A stretch of 64,000 nt of DNA from positions 1-64,000 of the forward strand of contig CALECM010000132.1 in NCBI GenBank assembly GCA_937949745.1, in the 5' to 3' direction. The DNA is from an uncultured Bacteroidales bacterium (GTDB lineage Bacteria > Bacteroidota > Bacteroidia > Bacteroidales > WCHB1-69). Below are positions 53,344 to 62,512 of this stretch, in pieces (positions within the stretch are counted from its first letter, which is position 1; every line of letters starts with the position of its first letter). Below the pieces are notes generated by a model that was not told where the DNA came from, ran no database searches, and was given only the letters and a program-made list of their open reading frames with translations. Position numbers and translations under genes: made by a program.

Positions 53344-53772
53344 TTATATTTCAGGCATGGAGTCCACATCATCCTCTTCCCTGGAACCGCTGACGGTACG
53401 TTGAAGAGATGCGACCAGAGAACCTATCATTTTGGTAAGCTCCATCAATTGATTCCTGGAATATTCCTTTTCATCATAATCGACCGCATCTAATTTTGAA
53501 GCGAGCTCCGTATAAACGACACATTCCCTTACCGAACTTTTGGCCATCTTCAGATAATAGACGAACTGCGCCTTGTTCCTTGCCGACCCCTCAGCTATAT
53601 TTAAAGCTATAGCCTGAGCTGATTTCAGGAATGCCGCACCTAAATCAATTTTTTTTTCGTCAGAGAAATGTTCAGTTGTACCGTGTACCCATTTAATATA
53701 CTCAAGAGCCTTGGCATAGATCCTTAAATCTTCGAATCGAAAGAAGCTTACGGTATTTTCTTGTTCGTTCAT
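53344..53772 (-). CDS. Four-helix-bundle protein (S23/IVP-like)
   Basis: This 142-residue protein matches the four-helix-bundle family related to the 23S rRNA intervening-sequence protein: DLRIYAKALEYIKWVH, FLKSAQAIALNIAEGSARNK, FVYYLKMAKSSVREC and LMELTKMIGSLVASLQRTV. It is all-helical with no catalytic motif. The function of standalone members is unknown. It has its own promoter and is not within an rRNA operon. Confidence 0.88.
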   Translation of the reverse strand: MNEQENTVSFFRFEDLRIYAKALEYIKWVHGTTEHFSDEKKIDLGAAFLKSAQAIALNIAEGSARNKAQFVYYLKMAKSSVRECVVYTELASKLDAVDYDEKEYSRNQLMELTKMIGSLVASLQRTVSGSREEDDVDSMPEI

Positions 53773-53801
53773 TTTTATTAGATTTAGTTATAAAATTTGG
53801 A

Positions 53802-53809
53802 CAAAAATA
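53802..53809 (-). promoter_or_regulatory. -7 box TATTTTTG of the four-helix-bundle gene
   Basis: Minus-strand exact TAnnTTTG match, 29 bp before ATG 53772. Confidence 0.55.
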
Positions 53810-53989
53810 ATCATTTTTTTCAATCTTTCACATTTATGATAATTTTTTTAATTTTTTTCGACCTTTCTATATTTAGACGATAAACTGAGGTAAAAAGATA
53901 TCTTAAAACCAATGAATTAATTTAATTACGGTTAATTTTTTTGCTTTTGGTTTTTAAAATTCTTTCTTTAAAAACTAATGGATTTTTTG

Positions 53990-53997
53990 TATTTTTG
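53990..53997 (+). promoter_or_regulatory. -7 box TATTTTTG of the beta-mannosidase gene
   Basis: Exact TAnnTTTG match, 31 bp before ATG 54029. Confidence 0.55.
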
Positions 53998-54028
53998 ACG
54001 ACATTATTAAATAACCAAATCACCCGTA

Positions 54029-56590
54029 ATGTTTCTGAAATCCTTGCTTCAGAAGGGATCTTTTTATAGTCTCCTTATTCTATTATTTGTTTCCTGCGGG
54101 AAACCTGACTATGAGGTTAAAAAAATATTTTTAGACTCTTCATGGAGCTTCACTTATAAAAACAGGAATTACCCAGCGGTTGTTCCCGGATGTATTCATA
54201 CCGACCTACGGCACAATATGATTATTCCCGATCCTTTTTACGGAACGCTTGAAGATTCTCTCCAATGGATATCCCAGAGATCATGGCAATATCAGACCAC
54301 TTTCTCCAAAAAAGATATCTCCTCATTCCGTAATGCCGAAATCGTATTCGAAGGATTGGATTGCGTAACGGAAGTCTATTTAAACGGAAAGCCTTTTTAT
54401 CATACGGACGGGAGCTATAAAACCGATAATATGTTCAGGGAATGGATATTTCCGATTGCCATGGATTCACTCGAAGAATTTAATGAAATTACCGTAATAT
54501 TTTTGCCTACCGCAATCATGGAACAAGAAGCGGCCCGGCAATTACCCTATCCGTTACCTGAAACCCGTGCCCTTACCCGTAAAGCTGCTTATCAGTCGGG
54601 CTGGGACTGGGGACCGAGACTTATTACCTGCGGGATATGGCGTCCTGTTTATATCAGGTTATGGAATGAATTCAAGATCGGTGATATGCAAATATATCAA
54701 AAAGAAATTTCCGGTAAGTCAGCAGTTTTGGATATCGTCACCAAACTGGATGTTTCAGAAGATTGCACGCTCTATATGGAATATTATATCAACGATCATT
54801 TGGTAAGAAGTAAAGAAAAACTTAATTTTGAAAAAGGCGGTCACACCATTAAGGAAGAATTAAAAATTGAAAATCCTGCGTTATGGTTCCCGAACGGGAT
54901 GGGTGAACAAAACAGATACAAGATCACGGTCAAAGCTCATGGTATAACATCTGACGATATGGCAACACATACTATCGGACTGCGTCATATTGAGCTGGTC
55001 AGGGAGCGGGATTCTATCGGTGAAAAATTCGAATTCCATGTCAACGGAATTCCGGTCTTTATGAAAGGCACCAATTGGATACCTGCTGAAAGTTTTCCTT
55101 CGTCCATGACACCCGAAAAATACAGGAACCTATTGGAAGCCTGTAAAGAAAGCCACATGAATATGATCCGTATATGGGGAGGAGGCATTTACGAAGATGA
55201 TATTTTTTATGACTTGTGTGACGAAATGGGGATTCTGGTATGGCAGGATTTTATGTTCGCCGGGGCTATATATCCCGATGATGACCATTTTATCCACAAT
55301 ATAACCATAGAAGCACGGGAACAGGTACAACGGTTGCGTAACCATCCGTCTATTGCTCTGTGGTGCGGAAATAACGAAGTTAAGAATGCCTGGGAAGACT
55401 GGGGATGGCAAAAAGATTATACTCCGGAACAAAAAAAGGCTATCTCCAAAAGTATACATACGATTTTCAATGAACTTTTACCCGATTTAGTCGACGAATA
55501 TGATCCGGCAACTCCATATCATCCTACGTCCCCGTTATGGGGATGGGGACATCCGGAGAATTTCACGGAAGGAGATTCCCATTACTGGGGAGTATGGTGG
55601 GGCGAAGAACCTTTTGAAGTATGGCCTGCTAAAACAGGAAGATTCATGTCCGAATATGGATTCCAATCCTATCCGGAGATTTCCACTATCAAACAATTTA
55701 CACCTGACGATCAACTCTACCTGAATTCTCCTTCTCTGAAAAACCATCAGAAACATGCGAGGGGCATGGAGATCATTACCAAAGCAATGCGACAATATTT
55801 CGGTACAACGGAAAAACCGGAAGATTTCGTTTATTTAAGTCAACTGGTACAAGCTTACGGTATCGGGCAAGCGATCGAAGTGCACCGGATGAAAAGACCC
55901 TATTGTATGGGAACGCTTTACTGGCAACTTAACGATTGCTGGCCGGTAGCTTCATGGAGCAGTATCGATTATTACGGAAACAAAAAAGCCCTTTATTTTA
56001 CAGGGAAAGAGAAATTTAAAGATGTAATTATCGGCACGGAAGCTCTAAAAAACGGGACCATTCCGGTACATATTATTTCCGATAAAAAAGATACCGTAAA
56101 CGGAAATCTCCATATCAAAGTATATGTTTTGAGGGATGGACCGGAAACCAAATATACCATTCAGGAAGAAAAAATAATACCGGTAAGTGTTTCGCCGCAA
56201 GAGTCTTCTTTGGTCTGCCATCTCCCTTTTTCCGATAATGAAATGAACAACAAGGTGATCCATATAGCTTTCCATACTCCTGATACTCTTTTGGCAGAGA
56301 AGATCCATTATCCGGTTTACCCCAAAGATTTAAAACTTGCATTTCCGGATTTGCAGATCAAAAGCCATAAGGAAGATGATCAATATCGCATCAGGATCAA
56401 AAGTAATACTTTGGCCAAAGGAGTTATGATTTCGACTCCGGATGGAATTGCCGGCAACTATTCCGATAATTATTTCGATCTTCTCCCGGATCTTGAAAAA
56501 GAAGTAATTTTTACACCTTTCGAGCCCAATCAGGATAATATTTCTTTTACCGTTCGTTCCTATAATCAACTTCAACAACTTCAAAAATAA
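54029..56590 (+). CDS. Beta-mannosidase lipoprotein (GH2)
   Basis: This 853-residue enzyme has a lipobox (ILLFVSC, Cys23), so it is probably anchored in the envelope, facing the periplasm or the surface. The GH2 layout is an N-terminal jelly-roll (VVPGCIHTDLRHN), an Ig-like domain, and a TIM barrel with the acid/base Glu450 in GNNEVKNAWEDW and the nucleophile Glu542 in MSEYGFQSYP. The motif IRIWGGGIYEDDIFYDLCDE and the W-rich GWDWGPRL are typical of GH2 beta-mannosidases, which remove terminal beta-mannose from glycoprotein or mannan oligosaccharides. No SusCD pair is next to it. UbiA and radical SAM genes follow closely. Confidence 0.93.
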   Translation: MFLKSLLQKGSFYSLLILLFVSCGKPDYEVKKIFLDSSWSFTYKNRNYPAVVPGCIHTDLRHNMIIPDPFYGTLEDSLQWISQRSWQYQTTFSKKDISSFRNAEIVFEGLDCVTEVYLNGKPFYHTDGSYKTDNMFREWIFPIAMDSLEEFNEITVIFLPTAIMEQEAARQLPYPLPETRALTRKAAYQSGWDWGPRLITCGIWRPVYIRLWNEFKIGDMQIYQKEISGKSAVLDIVTKLDVSEDCTLYMEYYINDHLVRSKEKLNFEKGGHTIKEELKIENPALWFPNGMGEQNRYKITVKAHGITSDDMATHTIGLRHIELVRERDSIGEKFEFHVNGIPVFMKGTNWIPAESFPSSMTPEKYRNLLEACKESHMNMIRIWGGGIYEDDIFYDLCDEMGILVWQDFMFAGAIYPDDDHFIHNITIEAREQVQRLRNHPSIALWCGNNEVKNAWEDWGWQKDYTPEQKKAISKSIHTIFNELLPDLVDEYDPATPYHPTSPLWGWGHPENFTEGDSHYWGVWWGEEPFEVWPAKTGRFMSEYGFQSYPEISTIKQFTPDDQLYLNSPSLKNHQKHARGMEIITKAMRQYFGTTEKPEDFVYLSQLVQAYGIGQAIEVHRMKRPYCMGTLYWQLNDCWPVASWSSIDYYGNKKALYFTGKEKFKDVIIGTEALKNGTIPVHIISDKKDTVNGNLHIKVYVLRDGPETKYTIQEEKIIPVSVSPQESSLVCHLPFSDNEMNNKVIHIAFHTPDTLLAEKIHYPVYPKDLKLAFPDLQIKSHKEDDQYRIRIKSNTLAKGVMISTPDGIAGNYSDNYFDLLPDLEKEVIFTPFEPNQDNISFTVRSYNQLQQLQK

Positions 56591-56601
56591 TCTTTACTGA
56601 T

Positions 56602-57597
56602 ATGTCCCGGATAAGTTTTTGGCTTAATAACGCCCGTTACGTTTCCCTTGGGCAAAGCCTCTTACCTGCTTTTGTAGCCCTCTGCTTAGCCATCGACCAG
56701 CCTTCTTTTTCATGGATATACGCTCTGCTTGGCATCCTGGGCGTCGCATTGGCGCATCTCTCTTTCAATCTTTTCGACGATTATTTTGATTATAAAAAAA
56801 ACGGTCCGGGTATCCGCAATGAAATAGCGAATTCGGGTATGAGAGCCCGCATCGGAAAATGTGAGTACATTGTTTCCGGTGAGGCAACTCCCAGGCAATT
56901 ATTTTATGTGGCATCGTTTTTCGGAATGGCAGCTATGGCAGTAGGAATAATTGTATTATCGGCAAGAGGATGGCCTATTGCCCTTATTGTGGGAATTACC
57001 GCTTTATTGGGCATTTCTTATGCCGGTGATCCCCTGCGTTTGAGTTACCGGGGTTTGGGTGAAATTACCATTGCCATTATTTTCGGTCCTTTGTTGATGA
57101 GCGGCATTTATTATGCTGCATGCGGCACCTTTACTCCTGCACTTTGGTTCCTTTCCATACCGATTGGATTATTGGCGGCGAATATTCTGTATACCCATGA
57201 TGTTATGGATTATGAAGCAGATAAAAAAATAGATAAAAGAACTCTTTGCGTGGTTACCGGCAATCAAAAAATAAACCTGGTATTTTCGGCCCTGTTTATT
57301 TTTATTCCTTATATCCTGATCCTGTCGGGAATTATTACAGGTTATCTCTCAAAATGGTTTTTCTTCATTTTCCTGACATTACCACAGGCTGTAAGCTTAT
57401 GGTACCTGTTAACGCAATTCGTCAAATATCCATATAAAGAATTTCCACGCCGGTGGTGGATGGGACCTATGGAAAAATGGAATGATATACGATCCGCAGG
57501 GATCGATTGGTTTATGATCCGCTGGTATCTTTCCCGAAACTTAGTGATTTTATTTTGTGTGATTATCATTATAATCGCCTTAGCCGGCGGACTTTAA
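56602..57597 (+). CDS. UbiA-family prenyltransferase (MenA-like)
   Basis: This 331-residue membrane protein has about eight or nine transmembrane segments. The two Asp-rich motifs are FNLFDDYFDYKK (first NDxxDxxxD-like) and HDVMDYEADKKID (second), which bind prenyl diphosphate with Mg. Such enzymes attach prenyl chains to aromatic rings; MenA makes demethylmenaquinone. The extra loop RRWWMGPMEKW near the C-terminus is unlike the core MenA, so another substrate is possible. It starts 11 bp after the beta-mannosidase and is followed 19 bp later by a radical SAM gene. Confidence 0.85.
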   Translation: MSRISFWLNNARYVSLGQSLLPAFVALCLAIDQPSFSWIYALLGILGVALAHLSFNLFDDYFDYKKNGPGIRNEIANSGMRARIGKCEYIVSGEATPRQLFYVASFFGMAAMAVGIIVLSARGWPIALIVGITALLGISYAGDPLRLSYRGLGEITIAIIFGPLLMSGIYYAACGTFTPALWFLSIPIGLLAANILYTHDVMDYEADKKIDKRTLCVVTGNQKINLVFSALFIFIPYILILSGIITGYLSKWFFFIFLTLPQAVSLWYLLTQFVKYPYKEFPRRWWMGPMEKWNDIRSAGIDWFMIRWYLSRNLVILFCVIIIIIALAGGL

Positions 57598-57616
57598 TAT
57601 AAAGATAAGATTTACG

Positions 57617-58507
57617 ATGAAAATATTCTATTTGGCCAAATGGTATTTAAATGCAAGGTTAAGAGGCTACAGGAAACCTCTTCAATCGGTCATTTTTATT
57701 TCCGACCTCTGCAATCTCCGGTGTAGACATTGTACGGTATATAGCAAAGAAAAACCCGTCGTAAAAAGTTTTGAGCAGGTAAGGAACGATCTGATTTACT
57801 GTTATCAACAGGGATCTAGATTTGTCGATTTCGAAGGCGGAGAACCTTTCCTGTGGCGTGACGGTGAAAAAAACATTAATACCTTGGTGGACTTGGCCAA
57901 AGAAATCGGTTTTTTTTCCACAACCGTCACTACTAACGCTCAGCTTCCGTTTTCCGGTTGTAAAGCCGATTCTATTTGGGTAAGCATGGATGGCCTGCAT
58001 CATTTCCATGATCAGATCCGCGGAGAAGGAAGTTTCGGAAAACTCGAAAAAAATATTGCTGATTCTGAACATAAGGAATTGAACATCAACATGGTTATCA
58101 ATGCATTCAATTACGAGAACGTACCGGATACCATTGAATACGTCCGACAACATCCGCAGTTAAAAAGAATCTCGCTGAATTTTCATTCTCCCTATGTTGG
58201 AACGGAGGATTTGTTCTTATCATGGGATAAACGGGAAGATGTTATCGATAAGATCATGGCCATGAAAAAAGCCGGATATCCGATCATGAATTCTCTCTCC
58301 GGACTTAAACTAATGAAAAAAAATAATTTCCGGCATGTTTGCTGGATCAGTAATTTTATATTACCTGACGGAACGCGCCTGAACGAATGCGCGGGTAAAA
58401 CACAGAATATTTGTGACCGGTGCGGATTATGTATGGCCGGCGAAATGCACAGTGTGTATTATTTCAAACCGGATACGATCCTGGCAGGGTTAAAGTTAAG
58501 AATGTAA
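57617..58507 (+). CDS. Radical SAM protein with C-terminal cysteine cluster
   Basis: This 296-residue protein has the radical SAM motif in FISDLCNLRCRHCTVYSKE (Cys32, Cys36, Cys39) and the GGEPFLW motif for SAM. The C-terminal part has another Cys group (CWISNF, NECAGKTQNICDRCGLCMAG) that could hold an auxiliary iron-sulphur cluster, as in SPASM/twitch enzymes. The substrate is unknown. Being directly after a UbiA-type gene suggests a role in making or modifying a prenylated quinone or lipid, which is inference only. It converges with dnaJ. Confidence 0.85.
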   Translation: MKIFYLAKWYLNARLRGYRKPLQSVIFISDLCNLRCRHCTVYSKEKPVVKSFEQVRNDLIYCYQQGSRFVDFEGGEPFLWRDGEKNINTLVDLAKEIGFFSTTVTTNAQLPFSGCKADSIWVSMDGLHHFHDQIRGEGSFGKLEKNIADSEHKELNINMVINAFNYENVPDTIEYVRQHPQLKRISLNFHSPYVGTEDLFLSWDKREDVIDKIMAMKKAGYPIMNSLSGLKLMKKNNFRHVCWISNFILPDGTRLNECAGKTQNICDRCGLCMAGEMHSVYYFKPDTILAGLKLRM

Positions 58508-58516
58508 TAAAATAAA

Positions 58517-59680
58517 TCAGTCTTTAAAAAAAGATTTTACCTTACTGAAAAAACTATTTTCTTCTTTTCCGGGATTCGGTATAAAATTCTCGGAAGAGTT
58601 AAATTTTTCCACCATGGCCTTTTCTTCTTTGGACAAGACTTTCGGGGTCCATACATTCAGGTTTACAATAAGATCGCCGCGGTAAGCCCTGCGGATATCC
58701 GGAATCCCTTTACTCTGCAATCTTAATATCTGTCCGCTTTGAGTTCCTGCCTGTATTTTCACCTTGGCCTTACCCTCGAGCGTCGGAATCTCAACATTCG
58801 CGCCCAAAGCCGCCTGTGGAAAGGATATGTAATAATTCAAATAGATATTATTCCCTTCCCGTTCAAATAACGGATGCGGTATTTCTTCAATCACCACGAA
58901 CAGATCGCCATTCACTCCTCCGTTCAGGGCCGCGTTTCCCTTACCTTTCATGGTCAGTTGCATCCCTTCCGCTACTCCGGCCGGTATATTGACCGTCACC
59001 ACTTCTTCTCCTTTGACCACTCCATTACCATGACAGTGATCACAGGGGTCCGTAATGACCTCGCCTTTGCCCTGGCAATTACTGCAAACGGTCGCTTGCT
59101 GGAAAAGTCCGAAAACACTTCTTTCCGTCCGAACTTCTTGTCCGCTGCCATGACAGGTGGGACAGGTATTGACGGAGCTTTTGGATTTAGTCCCTAAACC
59201 GCCGCACTCGTCACAGGGAACATATTTTTGTATTTTAATTTTCTTTTCTACGCCTTTTGCGATCTCCTCGAGTGTAAGTTTGACCGTAATCCTTAAATTG
59301 GTGCCTTGTCTCACTTTTTTACTTTGTGATGCCCCAGGACGGCCACCTCCAAAAAAGGAGTCAAATCCGCCGAAACCACCGCCGAAAAGATCTCCGAATC
59401 GTTCGAAAATCGTATTGATATCGAAATCGGCATGAGTGTAACCACCGGCACTTCCGTTCATACCGGCATGGCCAAAACGATCATAGCGATTTCTTTTATC
59501 GGAATTGCTCAAAACGTCATAGGCTTCGGCAGCCTCCTTAAACCTCTCCTCGGCTTCTTTATTGCCGGGATTACGGTCGGGATGGAATTCCATTGCCTTT
59601 TTCCGATAAGCTTTCTTTATCTCCTCGGTAGTACAATCTCTCGATACTCCCAATAATTCATAATAATCTTTTTTTCCCAT
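58517..59680 (-). CDS. dnaJ: Chaperone DnaJ
   Basis: This 387-residue co-chaperone has the J-domain with HPD in FHPDRNPGNKEAEE, a glycine/phenylalanine-rich region (FGDLFGGGFGGFDSFFGGG), four CxxCxGxG zinc motifs (CDECGGLG, CPTCHGSG, CSNCQGKG, CDHCHGNG) and the C-terminal substrate domains. It stimulates DnaK ATPase. It follows grpE by 23 bp; dnaK is not adjacent. Confidence 0.98.
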   Translation of the reverse strand: MGKKDYYELLGVSRDCTTEEIKKAYRKKAMEFHPDRNPGNKEAEERFKEAAEAYDVLSNSDKRNRYDRFGHAGMNGSAGGYTHADFDINTIFERFGDLFGGGFGGFDSFFGGGRPGASQSKKVRQGTNLRITVKLTLEEIAKGVEKKIKIQKYVPCDECGGLGTKSKSSVNTCPTCHGSGQEVRTERSVFGLFQQATVCSNCQGKGEVITDPCDHCHGNGVVKGEEVVTVNIPAGVAEGMQLTMKGKGNAALNGGVNGDLFVVIEEIPHPLFEREGNNIYLNYYISFPQAALGANVEIPTLEGKAKVKIQAGTQSGQILRLQSKGIPDIRRAYRGDLIVNLNVWTPKVLSKEEKAMVEKFNSSENFIPNPGKEENSFFSKVKSFFKD

Positions 59681-59703
59681 AATCTCCTTAGGTACTATAT
59701 AGT

Positions 59704-60354
59704 TTAATTTCCTACTATAACTTTCGGATACCTGATCACTTTATCTTTGATCTTATATCCTTTTTGCGATACGTCAATTACTTTTCCTTTTTCCTCTTCC
59801 GGCGCGGGAACATGAGCTATAGCTTCATGGTAATCTGTATCAAACATTTCCCCTTTAGCCGGTATTTCCTCCACATTATTCATTTTTAATATCTGGAGGA
59901 ATTTGTGATATATCAGTTCGAAACCTTCTTTTACCTGATTGATATCGTCGGTTTTGGCATTGGCGTCAATAGCCCTTTCAAAATCATCCAGGACCGGTAA
60001 TATCTCTTTAATAACCCTTTCGGAAGCCGTACCGATCAAATCTATTTTTTCCTTCTGGGTGCGTTTTTTATAATTATCAAATTCCGAATAAAGCCTCAGG
60101 AATTTATCATTGAGCTCTTTCTTCTCTTCCTTCAAAGTAGCCACTTCTTCTTTAAGCTTATCTTCTTTCGTATTGCTTTTTTTTCCGAAGAAACCGGATT
60201 TGGACTTACTTTCTTCCTTTGTTTCCTCCGGAGGACATTCCGCATTATCTGTCATATCCTGACTCTCATTTTGTTCCAAATTGTCAGCCCTCCCGGAAAT
60301 TTCCTGGTTATCATCTCCGTTTATTAATAGATCGTCATTATCCATTTCATTCAT
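59704..60354 (-). CDS. grpE: GrpE nucleotide-exchange factor
   Basis: This 216-residue protein has a long acidic, low-complexity N-terminus (about residues 1-75), a coiled-coil dimer helix (KEEVATLKEEKKELNDKFLR) and the C-terminal beta domain (DTDYHEAIAHVPAPEEEKG, VIRYPKVIVGN). It exchanges ADP for ATP on DnaK in heat-shock folding. A weak -7-like CATTTTTG lies upstream on the minus strand, around 60422-60430. It forms an operon with dnaJ. Confidence 0.96.
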   Translation of the reverse strand: MNEMDNDDLLINGDDNQEISGRADNLEQNESQDMTDNAECPPEETKEESKSKSGFFGKKSNTKEDKLKEEVATLKEEKKELNDKFLRLYSEFDNYKKRTQKEKIDLIGTASERVIKEILPVLDDFERAIDANAKTDDINQVKEGFELIYHKFLQILKMNNVEEIPAKGEMFDTDYHEAIAHVPAPEEEKGKVIDVSQKGYKIKDKVIRYPKVIVGN

Positions 60355-60453
60355 ATCTATCTGATTTATAAATTATTATCAATTATATCCTATATATTAA
60401 CGTATAAACGAAATAAAAGATGCAAAAATGTTGCCAAGCATAATTAAATGACA

Positions 60454-61023
60454 TTATGGCTTATTGTTGTTAACAATTTTTTCCAGATCTTCATACCACT
60501 GCGGTCCATACTTTCTAACCAAAGGTTCCTTTAGAAACCGATATACCGGAATCCCCTGTTCCCTTCCTTTATGACAGGCGGGTATACAAACCAACCAATG
60601 ATGATAATTCAAGGCTTCATAATCGGGTAACTTTTTTATACGGATAGGATATAAATGACAGGAAACAGGTTTGGGGAAATCAATTTCACCCTGCTGGTAT
60701 GCTTTTTCTATAGCACATTTCACCACTCCGTTCGAGTCATAGTAGACATAAGCACATGATTCGTCCGAGAGTAACGGCGTTACGAAAGACCCTTCCGTAT
60801 CGTAATCAAAAGTTCCTTCATCTTCAATTTTCCGGATTCCTTCTTCGGTCATATACTTTTTAAATACAGGATAATTTTCGTCCAGGTCGGATATTTCCAA
60901 AGGATCCAGAGGGGCTCCCATATCTCCTTCGATACAACAGGCTCCCATACATTTTTCCAGATCACAGCAAAAATACTGCTCAATTAACTCATCCGATAGC
61001 AGTACACCATTTACATTTATCAT
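60454..61023 (-). CDS. DUF3109 family protein
   Basis: This 189-residue protein matches DUF3109, with many conserved Cys: CCDLEKCMGACC, CAYVYYDSNGVVKCAIE, VSCHLYPIR and VCIPACHKGRE. The pattern suggests a bound iron-sulphur cluster or zinc, as in the YkgJ-like families. The function is unknown. The gene lies 82 bp after tnaA. Confidence 0.9.
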   Translation of the reverse strand: MINVNGVLLSDELIEQYFCCDLEKCMGACCIEGDMGAPLDPLEISDLDENYPVFKKYMTEEGIRKIEDEGTFDYDTEGSFVTPLLSDESCAYVYYDSNGVVKCAIEKAYQQGEIDFPKPVSCHLYPIRIKKLPDYEALNYHHWLVCIPACHKGREQGIPVYRFLKEPLVRKYGPQWYEDLEKIVNNNKP

Positions 61024-61105
61024 TAGTCCTTTTTATGACGACAAAAGTTGGCAGGGCTTTTGAAAGACCGCTACCAACTTTAAAACTGTTAATATATAAA
61101 AGAAA

Positions 61106-62482
61106 TTATTTCAGACGTTCAAGTTTTACGGTAAAATGCCTCATGATAGGAGCTTCCCAGGCGATCTTTAAGCCACGGGTAACGGATTCCCGGCGGTCAT
61201 AAACATTTTTCAAAGCCACCGCTATCACATCCATATGGTTATCTGTATAAACCCTGCGGGGAATCGCCAGACGCAAAAGGTCCAAACCATTGAAACGATT
61301 TTCGCGGGTAACCGGATCGCGGTCGGCCAACAAATATCCGATCTCGCAACCGCGTATTCCTGCTTCCAGATATAATTCCACGGTTAAGGTTTGGGCCGGA
61401 AATTCCTCTTTAGGCACGTGGGTCAACACTTTGGGAGCATCCACAAAAATAGCATGTCCGCCGGCCGGCCTTTGATACGGAATTCCGAATTCGTCCAGTT
61501 TTGCCGCAAGATATTCCACCTGTTTGATACGGGTTTCCAGATTCTCGAATTCCGTATTTTCATCCAGACCAACAGCCAGCGCATTCATATCCCTTCCGCT
61601 CATTCCGCCGTAAGTCACATATCCTTCGTAAATAATGGTTTTTATTTTGGCCTGTTCATACCAATCTTCAACATTGGTAGCCAAAAATCCACCCATATTT
61701 ACGATAGCATCTTTCTTGGCGCTCATGGTCATGCCGTCTGCGTAGGAAAACATTTCCCGGCAAATTTCCTTGATGGTCTTTTCGGCATAGCCTTCTTCAC
61801 GGACCTTGATAAAATAGGCATTTTCGGCAAACCTGGCGGAGTCGAACAAGACCATCTTATTATATTTCTTAGCTATTTCACGGACTTCTTTCAGATTTTT
61901 CATGGATACCGGCTGGCCTCCCGCCGTATTATTCGTAATGGTTACGATAATGAAAGGCACTTTATCTCCGTGTTCTTTCAGTACTTTCTCCAATTTAGCA
62001 GGATCTACGTTTCCTTTAAAAGGAATTTCAAGCTGAGTATCTTTTGCTTCGTCGATGGTACAATCTACCGCGAAAGCTTTTCGGGATTCAATATGTCCTT
62101 TGGTCGTATCGAAATGTGAATTTCCCGGCACATAATCGCCTTCTTTCACCAAAAAAGAAAAGAGAACATTTTCGGCAGCCCTTCCCTGGTGCGTAGGTAC
62201 GACATATTTAAATCCGGTGATATGGGTGACCATATCTTTCATCTTAAAAAAAGAATTGGCACCGGCATAACTTTCATCCCCCAACATCATTTCAGACCAT
62301 TGGCGGTCGCTCATCGCTCCCGTTCCCGAATCGGTAATTAAGTCGATATAAACCTGTTCGGCTTTCAATTGAAACACATTGTAGTTGGCTTCCCTGATCC
62401 ATTGTTCGCGTTCTTCGCGGGTACTTTTACGGATAGGTTCGATCATTTTGATCTTCCAAGATTCAGCAAAAGGTAATTCCAT
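61106..62482 (-). CDS. tnaA: Tryptophanase
   Basis: This 458-residue PLP enzyme splits tryptophan to indole, pyruvate and ammonia. It is related to tyrosine phenol-lyase and shares PTHQGRAAEN, NNTAGGQPVSM, DSARFAENAYFIK and TMSAKKDAIVNMGGFL, with the PLP Lys in SAKKD. Discriminating residues fit tryptophanase: HFDTTKGH has the Asp of TnaA where TPL has Thr, and GIRGCEIG has Ile where TPL has Arg. Other stretches look TPL-like (MSDRQWSEMMLGDE). There is no tnaC-like leader: only 30 bp separate it from the YwqK-like gene, so it is probably in an operon with it. Confidence 0.92.
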   Translation of the reverse strand: MELPFAESWKIKMIEPIRKSTREEREQWIREANYNVFQLKAEQVYIDLITDSGTGAMSDRQWSEMMLGDESYAGANSFFKMKDMVTHITGFKYVVPTHQGRAAENVLFSFLVKEGDYVPGNSHFDTTKGHIESRKAFAVDCTIDEAKDTQLEIPFKGNVDPAKLEKVLKEHGDKVPFIIVTITNNTAGGQPVSMKNLKEVREIAKKYNKMVLFDSARFAENAYFIKVREEGYAEKTIKEICREMFSYADGMTMSAKKDAIVNMGGFLATNVEDWYEQAKIKTIIYEGYVTYGGMSGRDMNALAVGLDENTEFENLETRIKQVEYLAAKLDEFGIPYQRPAGGHAIFVDAPKVLTHVPKEEFPAQTLTVELYLEAGIRGCEIGYLLADRDPVTRENRFNGLDLLRLAIPRRVYTDNHMDVIAVALKNVYDRRESVTRGLKIAWEAPIMRHFTVKLERLK

Positions 62483-62512
62483 GTTATAGGTTTTAGTTAA
62501 TATAATTTAAGC

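Noticed and set aside
53344..53772. Intervening-sequence protein inside a 23S rRNA gene
   Set aside because: No rRNA sequence surrounds it, and it has its own promoter.
61106..62482. Tyrosine phenol-lyase as the product
   Set aside because: The residues that distinguish the two enzymes follow tryptophanase (Asp rather than Thr in FDTT, Ile rather than Arg in CEIG).
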